Part shown: in pieces, positions 18,997 to 27,879 of the stretch
Numbering within the stretch: the first letter of the stretch is position 1
Layout of the letters: every line of letters starts with the position of its first letter
Source of the DNA: Candidatus Brevibacterium intestinigallinarum
GTDB taxonomy: Bacteria; Actinomycetota; Actinomycetes; Actinomycetales; Brevibacteriaceae
DNA length: 41,832 bases
Reading direction: 5' to 3'
Assembly: GCA_019117325.1 (NCBI GenBank)
Contig: DWZY01000205.1
Span: forward strand, 1-41,832
The notes under the pieces: model-generated
What the model was told of the DNA's origin: nothing
The model's database searches: none
Seen by the model: only the letters and a program-made list of their open reading frames with translations
Program-made: the position numbers and the translations under genes

Positions 18997-19953
18997 GTGA
19001 CGACGCGCCTCGACCGAATCCTTGCCTGGATGATGCTGAGCGCGCAGTCGCTCATCATCCTCACCGGTGCGCTCGTGCGCCTCACCGGGTCCGGGCTGGG
19101 CTGCCCCACGTGGCCGCGCTGCACCCCGGACTCGATCGTCCCGTACGGTGCGCTCACGATGCACTCGGCGATCGAGTTCGGCAACCGCCTGCTGGGCGTC
19201 GGCCTGGGCATCCTGGGCGTCATCACGATCCTCGTGCTGCTGCGTCGCTTCCGCACCCGCCCCGACCTCGTCTGGTTCGCCGTCGCGCTCACCGCGGTGG
19301 TCCCGGTCCAGGCGGTCCTGGGCGGCATCACGGTGCTGACGGGGCTGAATCCGTGGATCGTCGCACTCCACTTCGTGCCCTCGGCCGCCGCCGTCATCGC
19401 CTCGACGCTCTTCGTCCGCCGCGCGTACGACTCCGGCGCTCAGCCGCAGGCCATCGGCACACAGGTCCAGCGCGGTCTCGCGTGGACCGCTCTCATCCTC
19501 ACGGCCATCGTCGTCGTCCTGGGCCTCCTCGTGACGGGGGCTGGCCCCCACGCCGGTGATGACATGAGCGCGCGCAACGGCTTCGACACGCTGCTCATGG
19601 CCCGGCTGCACGCAGCTCCCGTCTGGGCGCTCGTCGCGGTCACGATCGGGTCGGTCCTCGTCTCGCACGCGGCAGTCCGCCGGGGTGCTCCCGGGGCACG
19701 CTCGCTGCGTCGCGCCTCTCTCGTCTTCACCGCCGTCGTCGCAGCGCAGGGCGCGCTGGGCTACGTGCAGTACTTCCTGGGCGTCCCGTGGATGCTCGTC
19801 GCCCTCCACATCATCGGCGTGTGCGCGGTCCTCATCGCGGCGACCTGGCTGCTGGACTCGCACTACGTGCGCCCGCCGCAGTCCGGCACGGATGCACCGG
19901 CGCACGATGACGAGCACGCCTCGGAGGGCGACACGGCCGCTCCTGCCGCATGA
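18997..19953 (+). CDS. ctaA: heme A synthase (COX15/CtaA family)
   Basis: GTG start. AWMMLSAQSLIILTGALVRLTGSGLGCPTWPRC, LGGITVLTGLNPWIVALHFVPS, GPHAGD. Confidence 0.92.
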   Translation: MTTRLDRILAWMMLSAQSLIILTGALVRLTGSGLGCPTWPRCTPDSIVPYGALTMHSAIEFGNRLLGVGLGILGVITILVLLRRFRTRPDLVWFAVALTAVVPVQAVLGGITVLTGLNPWIVALHFVPSAAAVIASTLFVRRAYDSGAQPQAIGTQVQRGLAWTALILTAIVVVLGLLVTGAGPHAGDDMSARNGFDTLLMARLHAAPVWALVAVTIGSVLVSHAAVRRGAPGARSLRRASLVFTAVVAAQGALGYVQYFLGVPWMLVALHIIGVCAVLIAATWLLDSHYVRPPQSGTDAPAHDDEHASEGDTAAPAA

Positions 19954-19985
19954 CGCCGTGTGACGCTCCGTGACAGGAGTGTGAC
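19951..19985 (+). promoter_or_regulatory. four TGAC repeats phased at 10, 10 and 11 bp upstream of sfnG
   Basis: TGAC at 19951, 19961, 19971 and 19982 (tgacgccgtg tgacgctccg tgacaggagt g tgacgg). Confidence 0.4.
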
Positions 19986-20013
19986 GGTGGGGCGGTGCCC
20001 GGCCGTGGGCGGG

Positions 20014-20048
20014 TCCGATCCTGGAGAGTGATCCACTCTCCGATCGGA
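20014..20048 (+). promoter_or_regulatory. hairpin overlapping the sfnG Shine-Dalgarno
   Basis: TCCGATC-ct-GGAGAGTG-atc-CACTCTCC-GATCGGA: two stacked perfect stems (8 and 7 bp) separated by a 2-nt bulge. The 3' arm overlaps GGAAGGA, and ATG is at 20058. Confidence 0.6.
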
Positions 20049-20057
20049 AGGACACTC

Positions 20058-21251
20058 ATGAGCACGCCCGTCTCGCCCCTCGCCGACCTGGCGACCCCGC
20101 TGAAGTTCGCCTACTGGGTCCCCAACGTGTCCGGCGGCCTCGTCATCTCGACCGTCGAGCAGCGGACCGACTGGGGCATCGACTACAACCGGACGCTCGC
20201 GCGCACCGCGGAGTCCCTGGGCTTCGAGTACGCGCTCACCCAGACGCGGTACCAGGCCAGCTACGGTGCCTCGCAGCAGCACGAGGCGACGAGCTTCTCC
20301 CTCGCCCTCCTCCTGGCCACGGAGCGGCTCAAGGTGATCTCCGCCGTCCACCCCGGCATGTGGCACCCGGGCGTCCTCGCGAAGTTCATCAACACCGCTG
20401 ACCAGCTCTCCGGCGGCCGCGCCGCCGTCAACATCGTCTCCGGCTGGCTCAAGGACGAGTTCACGGGCTTCGGCCTCCCCTGGCTCGAGCACGACGAGCG
20501 GTACGTGCGGACGGAGGAGTTCATCCGTGCGCTACGCGGCCTGTGGACGGAGGCCGACTACGCGCAGTTCGGCCGCCACTACGCGATCGAGGGTGTCACG
20601 CTGCGCCCCGGACCGGTCGACGTCCAGGAGCGCGCGCACCCGGACATCTTCTTCGGCGGCAACTCGACGGCCGCGCAGGCGACGGCCGGTCGCGTCGCGG
20701 ACTGGTACTTCTCGAACGGCCGGTCTCTGGAGGACTACGCGGACAACGTCGCAGGCGTCGCGGCCGCGGCGGTCTCCGGCGACCGTTCAGCGCCCCGGCC
20801 CCCGCGGTTCGGCATCAACGGGTTCGTCATCGCCCGCGACACCGCGGCGGAGGCCCGCGACCAGCTGCGCGAGATCGTGGAGAACGCCCACCGCCCGGCG
20901 GTCGAGGGCTTCCGCAGCTCCGTGCAGCAGGCGGGCGCGGCGACGGGCGACAGGAAGGGCATGTGGGCGGACTCGTCGTTCGAGGACCTCGTCCAGTACA
21001 ACGACGGGTTCAAGACCGGCCTCATCGGCACGGACGACGAGATCGCGCACCGGATCATCGAGTTCAAGAAGCAGGGCGTCAACCTGCTGCTGACCGCCTA
21101 CCTGCACTTCCAGGAGGAGCTCACGCACTTCGGCGAGGAGATCATCCCCCGCGTGCGCGCGCTGGAGGCGGAGCTGGCTCAGGAGAACGGCGTCGAGTTC
21201 CGCTCGCACGAGGCGGCGGAGACGGCCGCTCCCGTCACAGCCAGGGGTTGA
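20058..21251 (+). CDS. sfnG: LLM-class flavin-dependent monooxygenase, SfnG (dimethylsulfone monooxygenase)-like
   Basis: LKFAYWVPNVSGGLVISTVEQRTDWGIDYNRTLARTAESLGFEYALTQTRYQASYGASQQHEATSFSLALLLATERLKVISAVHPGMWHPGVLAKF is typical of SfnG. Confidence 0.82.
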   Translation: MSTPVSPLADLATPLKFAYWVPNVSGGLVISTVEQRTDWGIDYNRTLARTAESLGFEYALTQTRYQASYGASQQHEATSFSLALLLATERLKVISAVHPGMWHPGVLAKFINTADQLSGGRAAVNIVSGWLKDEFTGFGLPWLEHDERYVRTEEFIRALRGLWTEADYAQFGRHYAIEGVTLRPGPVDVQERAHPDIFFGGNSTAAQATAGRVADWYFSNGRSLEDYADNVAGVAAAAVSGDRSAPRPPRFGINGFVIARDTAAEARDQLREIVENAHRPAVEGFRSSVQQAGAATGDRKGMWADSSFEDLVQYNDGFKTGLIGTDDEIAHRIIEFKKQGVNLLLTAYLHFQEELTHFGEEIIPRVRALEAELAQENGVEFRSHEAAETAAPVTARG

Positions 21252-22227
21252 GGAACGGGTCGATCGCAACCGCGAGGAAGAGCACCGACAGATAGGTGAT
21301 CGACCCGTGGAACACGCGCATGGCGCGCAGGCGGGTGCCGGACAGGCCCGCCTGCGCGCGGCGGATCAAGGCGATGCACTCCCAGAGGAACCAGCCGCCG
21401 GAGGCTGCGGCCACCGCGATGTAGACCGGGCCCATGGGTGCGAGCGGGATGAGCGCCAGCGAGGCGGCGATCATCGCGATCGTGTACCAGATCATCTGGC
21501 GCGCGACATTCGTGGGCGGCACCTTGTTGGGCAGCATCGGGACGCCGGCGGCCTCGTAGTCCGCCTTGTACTTGATGGCCAGGGGCCAGTAGTGCGGAGG
21601 CGTCCAGAAGAAGACGACGAGGAAGAGCATCAGCGGCTCCCAGCTGAGGGAGCCCGTGACGGCCGACCAGCCGATGAGGACGGGCATGCAGCCGGCGACC
21701 CCGCCCCACACGATGTTCTGGGTCGTGCGGCGCTTGAGCACCAGGGTGTAGAAGACGGCGTACAGCAGGATCGCGATCGCGGTGAGGCCCGCGGCGACCC
21801 AGTTCGTGAAGCCGCCCAGCCAGAAGATCGCGCCGAAGCCCAGCGCGAACGCGAAGATCGTCGCCGCGCGCGGCGTGATCTCCCCCGTCACCAGCGGACG
21901 GTTCTCCGTGCGCTTCATCTTCGCGTCGATGTCGCGGTCCGCGATGCAGTTGAAGACCGACGCCGAGCCGGCCGCGGCGGCACCGCCGATGAGCGTGGCG
22001 ACGACGAGCCACAGGTTCGGCAGGCCCCGTTCGGCCAGGAACATGACCGGTGCGGTCGTGACGAGGAGCAGCTCGACGACCCGCGGCTTCGTGAGCGCGA
22101 TGTAGGCGAGGATCGTGCCTCGGAGTGTGCCCCGCCCGCGTGCGCCGAGGCGCCGTTCGTCGAGGGTCCGCTGCAGGGGCTTCTCATCTGCGGCGGCGGA
22201 ATGTGCGGACTGCGGGGGGAGAGACAC
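21235..22227 (-). CDS. ctaB: protoheme IX farnesyltransferase
   Basis: YIALTKPRVVELLLVTTAPVMFLA, SVFNCIADRDIDAKMKRTENRPLVTG. GTG start at 22227. The 3' end overlaps the sfnG 3' end by 17 nt. Confidence 0.94.
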   Translation of the reverse strand: MSLPPQSAHSAAADEKPLQRTLDERRLGARGRGTLRGTILAYIALTKPRVVELLLVTTAPVMFLAERGLPNLWLVVATLIGGAAAAGSASVFNCIADRDIDAKMKRTENRPLVTGEITPRAATIFAFALGFGAIFWLGGFTNWVAAGLTAIAILLYAVFYTLVLKRRTTQNIVWGGVAGCMPVLIGWSAVTGSLSWEPLMLFLVVFFWTPPHYWPLAIKYKADYEAAGVPMLPNKVPPTNVARQMIWYTIAMIAASLALIPLAPMGPVYIAVAAASGGWFLWECIALIRRAQAGLSGTRLRAMRVFHGSITYLSVLFLAVAIDPFLNPWL

Positions 22228-22266
22228 GGTGTCGGCTGCGCCTTCCTGGTCGGGGTCGTCCTGCCG

Positions 22267-22272
22267 ATTCTA
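22267..22272 (-). promoter_or_regulatory. candidate ctaB -10 element (TAGAAT)
   Basis: Reverse complement of attcta, in the divergent ctaB/tkt intergenic region. Confidence 0.4.
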
Positions 22273-22323
22273 TCCCTCGTAGAACAGTTGTGCACACCGC
22301 ACCGCGGACTCCGCGCGTCCCGG

Positions 22324-22329
22324 TAGAGT
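22324..22329 (+). promoter_or_regulatory. candidate tkt -10 element (TAGAGT)
   Basis: TAGAGT about 67 nt upstream of the tkt ATG; matches TANNNT. Confidence 0.4.
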
Positions 22330-22341
22330 GGCTCTTGTCAG

Positions 22342-22364
22342 TGCCCGCTCCGCGACGGCGGGCA
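22342..22364 (+). promoter_or_regulatory. hairpin in the tkt 5' leader
   Basis: TGCCCGC-tccgcgacg-GCGGGCA, between the TAGAGT hexamer and the ATG at 22396. Confidence 0.45.
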
Positions 22365-22395
22365 AGCCCTCGTCCCGAAGGAACGAACCGCGCGC

Positions 22396-24486
22396 ATGAC
22401 CAGCACGAGCACCTTCTCTTGGTCCTCCCTCGACAGCCGAGCTGTCGACACGGCACGACTCCTCGCCGCTGACGCGGTCGAGCGGACGGGCAACGGACAC
22501 CCCGGCACCGCCATGAGCCTGGCACCGGCCGCGTACTACCTCTACCAGCACGGACTCGTGCACGATCCCGCGGACACGACGTGGATCGGGCGCGACCGCT
22601 TCGTCCTCTCGGCGGGCCACTCGAGCCTGACCCAGTACGTGCAGCTCTTCCTCTCGGGCACCGGGCTGGAGCTCGACGACCTCAAGGCGCTGCGCACGTG
22701 GGGCTCCCTGACCCCGGGCCACCCGGAGGTGGGCCACACGGACGGAGTCGAGATCACGACAGGACCGCTGGGCTCCGGCCTGGCCTCGGCCGTCGGCATG
22801 GCGATGGCGCAGCGCCGCGAGCGCGGCCTCTTCGATCCCGAGGCCCCCGCCGGCCAGTCCGTCTTCGACCACCGGGTCGTCGTCATCGCCGGCGATGGTG
22901 ATCTCCAGGAGGGCGTCTCCGGCGAGGCCTCGTCGCTGGCCGGCACGCAGCAGCTGGGCTCCCTCACAGTCATCTGGGATGACAACCGCATCTCGATCGA
23001 GGACGACACGTCGATCGCCTTCACCGAGGACGTCGAGGCCCGCTACGCCGCCTACGGCTGGCACGTCCAGCACGTGGACTTCACGCAGGGCGGAACCGGA
23101 TACGTCGAGGACGTCGAGGCGCTCGATGCGGCGTTCCGCGCGGCGCAGGACGACCCGCGCCCGTCCTTCATCCGCCTCTCGACCATCATCGGCTGGCCCG
23201 CCCCCACCGCTCAGAACACCGGTGGCGCGCACGGCGCCGCGCTGGGCGCGGAGGAGATCGCCGCGACGAAGGAGATCCTCGGCTTCGACCCTGCGCAGTC
23301 GTTCATCGTCGAGGACGAGGTGCTCGCCCACACCCGCGCCGTGCGCCAGCGCGGTGCGACCGCCCACGCCCAGTGGCAGGAGCGCTTCGACGCGTGGCGG
23401 GCCGCGAACCCGGAGCGCGCGCAGCTCTTCGACCGGCTGCAGGCCGGTGAGCTGCCCGCGGGCCTCGCAGAGGCCCTCCCCGCGTTCGAGGCCGGCGCCT
23501 CGATCGCGACCCGCGCGGCCTCGGGCACGGTGCTCAACGCACTCGCGCCGGTCATGCCCGAGCTGTGGGGCGGCTCCTCCGACCTCGCGGGCTCGAACAA
23601 CACCCTCATCAAGGGCGAGCCGTCCTTCCTGCCGGTCGAGCGGTCGTCCGCGATGTTCCCCGGCAACCCCTACGGCCGCAACCTGCACTTCGGCATCCGC
23701 GAGTTCGCCGCGGGGCTCGTGACCAACGGCATCGCCCTCCACGGACCCACCCGACCCTACAACGGCACGTTCCTCGTGTTCAGCGACTACCAGCGCCCGG
23801 CGGTCCGTCTGGCCGCACTCCAGCAGCTGCCCTCCGTCTTCGTGTGGACCCACGACTCGATCGGCGTGGGCGAGGACGGTCCCACCCACCAGCCCGTCGA
23901 GCACCTGAGCGCTCTGCGCGCGATCCCGGGCCTTGACGTCGTGCGGCCCGCGGATGCGACGGAGACGGCCGTCGCGTGGCTCAAGATCCTCGAGCGCGCG
24001 GACGGGCCCTCGGGACTCATCCTGACTCGCCAGGGCGTCCCGGTCCTGGACCGGGCAGCGCTGGCAGACGCGGAGGAGGCTCGTCGCGGCGCCTACGTGC
24101 TGGCGGATGCGGACGGCGAGCCGGACGTGATCCTCCTGGCCTCGGGCTCCGAGGTCCAGCTGGCCCTGGCCGCCCGCGAGTCGCTCGCGCAGGAGGGAGT
24201 CGCCGCTCGCGTCGTCTCCGTCCCCTGCATGGAGTGGTTCGAGCAGGAGTCCGCGGAGTACCGCGAGTCCGTCCTGCCGTCATCGGTCCGCGCCCGGGTG
24301 AGCGTCGAGGCCGGCATCGCGCAGAGCTGGCACCGCTGGCTGGGCACGCACGGCCGGGCCGTCTCGCTCGAGCACTACGGGGCGTCCGCCGCCGGTGCCG
24401 TCCTCTTCGAGAAGTTCGGCTTCACCGCCGAGGCCGTCGCCACGGCCGCGCGCCACTCGCTGGCCGCTGTCCGCGGGGAGGCATGA
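22396..24486 (+). CDS. tkt: transketolase
   Basis: [80 protein letters not shown]. Confidence 0.96.
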   Translation: MTSTSTFSWSSLDSRAVDTARLLAADAVERTGNGHPGTAMSLAPAAYYLYQHGLVHDPADTTWIGRDRFVLSAGHSSLTQYVQLFLSGTGLELDDLKALRTWGSLTPGHPEVGHTDGVEITTGPLGSGLASAVGMAMAQRRERGLFDPEAPAGQSVFDHRVVVIAGDGDLQEGVSGEASSLAGTQQLGSLTVIWDDNRISIEDDTSIAFTEDVEARYAAYGWHVQHVDFTQGGTGYVEDVEALDAAFRAAQDDPRPSFIRLSTIIGWPAPTAQNTGGAHGAALGAEEIAATKEILGFDPAQSFIVEDEVLAHTRAVRQRGATAHAQWQERFDAWRAANPERAQLFDRLQAGELPAGLAEALPAFEAGASIATRAASGTVLNALAPVMPELWGGSSDLAGSNNTLIKGEPSFLPVERSSAMFPGNPYGRNLHFGIREFAAGLVTNGIALHGPTRPYNGTFLVFSDYQRPAVRLAALQQLPSVFVWTHDSIGVGEDGPTHQPVEHLSALRAIPGLDVVRPADATETAVAWLKILERADGPSGLILTRQGVPVLDRAALADAEEARRGAYVLADADGEPDVILLASGSEVQLALAARESLAQEGVAARVVSVPCMEWFEQESAEYRESVLPSSVRARVSVEAGIAQSWHRWLGTHGRAVSLEHYGASAAGAVLFEKFGFTAEAVATAARHSLAAVRGEA

Positions 24487-25643
24487 TGACCGGCACGCAG
24501 AACGATCAGGACCAGCAGGGCCAGCAGAACCCGGCCCTCGCCCGGCTCTCAGCCGCCGGTGTGTCCGTGTGGCTCGATGACCTCTCGCGCACCCGCCTCG
24601 AGTCCGGGTCGCTCGCGCGCCTCATCGAGACGCGGTCCGTCGTGGGCGTCACGACGAACCCCACGATCTTCGCCCAGGCGATCGCCTCCGACGAGGCATA
24701 CGCGGCGCAGCTGACCGCGCTCGCGACCTCGGGCGCGGACGCGGAGGAGACGATCGATGCGCTGACGGTCGATGACGTCCGCGCCGCCTGCGACCTCCTG
24801 CGGCCCGTGTGGGAGCGCACGGACGGCGTCGACGGTCGCGTCTCGCTCGAGGTCTCTCCCCGACTGGCGCACGAGGGGGACGCGACGATCGAGGCGGCGG
24901 TGCGGCTGGCGCGCGAGGTCGACCGCCCCAACGTGCTCATCAAGATCCCGGCGACCGAGGAGGGCGTGTTCGCCATCCCCCGCGTCATGGAGCACGGTGT
25001 GAGCGTCAACGTGACGCTCATCTTCAGCCTGGGGCAGTACCGCAGTGTCGTCGAGGGCTACCTGAGCGGCCTCGAGCGCGCGCGGGAGGCCGGCGTCGAC
25101 CTGTCGACCCTCGAATCCGTCGCCTCCGTCTTCGTGTCGCGGATCGATTCGGAGATCGATGCGCGCCTCGATGCGCTGGGCACCGACGAGGCCCGCGCAC
25201 TCCGTGGACGGGCCGGACTCGCGAACTGCCGGCTCACCCACCGGGTCGCCCAGCAGCTCTTCGACTCGGAGCGCTTCCGCGTCCTCGAGGCGGCGGGCGC
25301 ACGGCAGCAGCGACTGCTCTGGGCCTCGACCGGGACGAAGGACCCGGCCTACCCCGACACCCTGTACGTGAGTGACCTCGTGACTCCCGGCACCGTCAAC
25401 ACGATGCCGGAGAAGACGCTCGAGGCCTTCGCCGACCACGGGACCGTGGGCGAGGACACGATGCCCGGCTCTTACGGGGCTGCGGATGCGCACTTCGACG
25501 CGCTGTCCGGGCTGGGCATCGACTACGCGGATGTCATGGAGACGCTGCAGCGGGAGGGCCTCGAGAAGTTCTCGACCAGCTGGGACGAGCTCGTGGCTGA
25601 GGTGACGAGCCGGCTGCAGGAGGCGCGAGGAGGAGACGCATGA
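24483..25643 (+). CDS. tal: transaldolase
   Basis: ATGA overlap with the tkt stop. GVSVWLDDLSR, VVGVTTNPTIFAQAI, DRPNVLIKIPATEEG, SVNVTLIFSLGQYRSVVEGYL. Confidence 0.95.
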   Translation: MMTGTQNDQDQQGQQNPALARLSAAGVSVWLDDLSRTRLESGSLARLIETRSVVGVTTNPTIFAQAIASDEAYAAQLTALATSGADAEETIDALTVDDVRAACDLLRPVWERTDGVDGRVSLEVSPRLAHEGDATIEAAVRLAREVDRPNVLIKIPATEEGVFAIPRVMEHGVSVNVTLIFSLGQYRSVVEGYLSGLERAREAGVDLSTLESVASVFVSRIDSEIDARLDALGTDEARALRGRAGLANCRLTHRVAQQLFDSERFRVLEAAGARQQRLLWASTGTKDPAYPDTLYVSDLVTPGTVNTMPEKTLEAFADHGTVGEDTMPGSYGAADAHFDALSGLGIDYADVMETLQREGLEKFSTSWDELVAEVTSRLQEARGGDA

Positions 25644-27553
25644 CCGTCGAGATCGGATATCCGGAGCCGGAGGAGACGACCGCGCGACTGACACAGATGG
25701 TGGAGGAGCGCCTCGCCTCGCGGATCGCGGACCGCGACGCGACCCTGTGGGGCGAGGAGGCGCAGGAGACCGCCGCGCAGCGCCTGGGCTGGACCGATCT
25801 CCACACGCGCGCCGCGGGCCTCATCGAGCAGGTCGGTGCACTGCGCACCGAGCTCGCCGAGGACGGCCTCGACCGCATCCTCCTCGCCGGCATGGGCGGC
25901 TCAGCACTGGGTGCGGGCGTCATCGCCGCCGCGCACGATGCCCCGCTCACCGTCCTCGACACGAGTGACCCGCACAGCATCGCAGCGCTGAGCGAGGACG
26001 AGGACCTCAGCCGAGCGGCCCTCGTCGTCGCGACGAAGTCCGGCACGACGATCGAGACGATCTCCGTCGCGTCGGCCTTCGCGCAGGCGCTTGTGGCCCG
26101 CGGCATCGACCCGCGTCCCCGGCTCGTAGCCGTCACGGATCCCGACACCCCGCTCGCGCTGCAGGCGGTCGAAGAGGGATGGCGCCGCGTCTTCCTCGCC
26201 GATCCGCGCGTGGGCGGCCGCTTCAGCGCGCTCTCCGCGTTCGGCCTCGTGCCGGCGGGCCTGGCCGGGGCAGACATCCAGCAGGTCGTCGATCAGGCCG
26301 CGGACGTCGCAGCGGACATCCGCGCGGACGACGAGGACAACCCGGCTCTGCAGCTGGGTGCACTCCTCGTGGCCGCGCACGCGCGCGACGTGCGCACGCT
26401 CGCCCTCGCGGCGACCGACCCGCAGCTGGCGCTGCTGCCCGCGTGGCTCGAGCAGCTCATCGCGGAGTCCACCGGCAAGGACGGGCTGGGCTTCCTGCCG
26501 GTCACCTGCGAGAGCGTGTCCGCACACGGGTTCCGGGACGCGCACGCCGCGACCGCACACGTGTTCGCCGGCCCCGCGCACGGCGACCACCAGCCGATCT
26601 CGGGAATCGCCGCCTCGGTTGATGCACCACTGGGCGCCCAGTTCCTCCTCTGGGAGACCGCCGTCGCACTCGTCGGCGCGCAGATCGGCATCGATCCGTT
26701 CGACCAGCCCGATGTCGAGGCCGCGAAGGAGCGGACGCGCGCCCTGCTCGATGCCGCACAGCCCGAGCCCGCCGAGGACCTCGCCGCCGTCGAGGACGCC
26801 GAGGACACGGACCTCGTGGAGCTCGTCGCAGCCCTGCTGCCGTCCGCTGATGACGAGGACCAGTACCTGGCGGTGCAGGCGTTCCTCAGTCCGGAGCAGG
26901 ACGGGGCGATCGCTGCGATCCGCGAGCTGCTGGCGCGGAAGTCGGGCGGCACCGTCGCCTTCGCGTGGGGCCCGCAGTACTTGCACTCGACGGGTCAGTT
27001 CCACAAGGGCGGCAGACCGGCCGGCGCGTTCCTGTACCTCGTCGCGGATCCGGCCGCCTCCCCGGCGCTCGAGATCCCGGAGGCGGGCTTCTCCTTCGCG
27101 CAGATGCAGCTGGCGCAGGCGCAGGGCGACGGGGCGGTGCTCCGCGAGCAGGGGCGCCCCGTCCAGACGCTCCTGCTGCGGGACCGCGCCGCGGACATCG
27201 CGCGCCTCCTCGAGCTGCTCGAGGGACTCCCGGACGCACCTGCGCGGCTGCCGGAACCGGCCCCGGAGTCGGAACCCGAGTCGGATTCGGCCCCGGAGCC
27301 GGAGCCCGAGTCGGACCCGGTCCCGGAATCAGAACCGGAACAGGAGCTCGAGTCGGCCGAGCCGCCCGCTCAGGAGGAGCCACCCACCGTGGCAGCGGAT
27401 GACGACGATCAGGAGGAGCCGTCAGCCACGGCCGTGGATGACGGCGACGCTGGCGAGGGCGGCGACAGCGAGTCTGTCGAGAGCGAGACCGACGACAGCG
27501 AGTCCGTCGAGAGCGCGTCTGGCGAGAGCGAGACTGACGAGCGCAGGAGCTGA
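25640..27553 (+). CDS. pgi: glucose-6-phosphate isomerase with acidic C-terminal extension
   Basis: LLAGMGGSALGAGVIAA, LVVATKSGTTIETISVASAFAQAL, HSTGQFHKGGRPAGAFLYLV. Then about 100 aa of E/D/S/P-rich tail. Confidence 0.92.
   Translation: MTVEIGYPEPEETTARLTQMVEERLASRIADRDATLWGEEAQETAAQRLGWTDLHTRAAGLIEQVGALRTELAEDGLDRILLAGMGGSALGAGVIAAAHDAPLTVLDTSDPHSIAALSEDEDLSRAALVVATKSGTTIETISVASAFAQALVARGIDPRPRLVAVTDPDTPLALQAVEEGWRRVFLADPRVGGRFSALSAFGLVPAGLAGADIQQVVDQAADVAADIRADDEDNPALQLGALLVAAHARDVRTLALAATDPQLALLPAWLEQLIAESTGKDGLGFLPVTCESVSAHGFRDAHAATAHVFAGPAHGDHQPISGIAASVDAPLGAQFLLWETAVALVGAQIGIDPFDQPDVEAAKERTRALLDAAQPEPAEDLAAVEDAEDTDLVELVAALLPSADDEDQYLAVQAFLSPEQDGAIAAIRELLARKSGGTVAFAWGPQYLHSTGQFHKGGRPAGAFLYLVADPAASPALEIPEAGFSFAQMQLAQAQGDGAVLREQGRPVQTLLLRDRAADIARLLELLEGLPDAPARLPEPAPESEPESDSAPEPEPESDPVPESEPEQELESAEPPAQEEPPTVAADDDDQEEPSATAVDDGDAGEGGDSESVESETDDSESVESASGESETDERRS
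27246..27550 (+). other. low-complexity region encoding an acidic PES/DSESVES-type repeat tail
   Basis: LPEPAPESEPESDSAPEPEPESDPVPESEPEQELES...DSESVESETDDSESVESASGESETDERRS. Confidence 0.8.
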
Positions 27554-27564
27554 GGCGCACGACA

Positions 27565-27595
27565 AAGCCCGGAGGAGAGGATCTCCTCCGGGCTT
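27565..27595. terminator. candidate bidirectional terminator between convergent pgi and secG
   Basis: AAGCCCGGAGGAGA-gga-TCTCCTCCGGGCTT: perfect 14-bp stem, 3-nt loop. Confidence 0.8.
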
Positions 27596-27629
27596 CTGCC
27601 GTTGATGATGCCCGTGGGCATCGACCGGC

Positions 27630-27872
27630 TCACTGGAAGCGGACGATGACTCCGATGAGGACGATGCTCGCGACCCAGACGATCGCGACGAGCGTGGTGA
27701 AGCGGTTGAGGTTGCGCTCCGCGACTCCCGACGAGCCCAGCGACGAGCTCATGCCGCCGCCGAACATGTCCGACATGCCTCCGCCCTTCCCCTTGTGCAT
27801 GAGGATGAGCATCGTGAGGAACACGCTGGTCAGGATGAGGATCGCGATGAGCGTCCAGTTGAGGATCTCCAT
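27630..27872 (-). CDS. secG: preprotein translocase subunit SecG
   Basis: 80 aa: LNWTLIAILILTSVFLTMLILMHKGKGGGMSDMFGGGMSSSLGSSGVAERNLNRFT. Confidence 0.94.
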   Translation of the reverse strand: MEILNWTLIAILILTSVFLTMLILMHKGKGGGMSDMFGGGMSSSLGSSGVAERNLNRFTTLVAIVWVASIVLIGVIVRFQ

Positions 27873-27879
27873 AGTGGCC

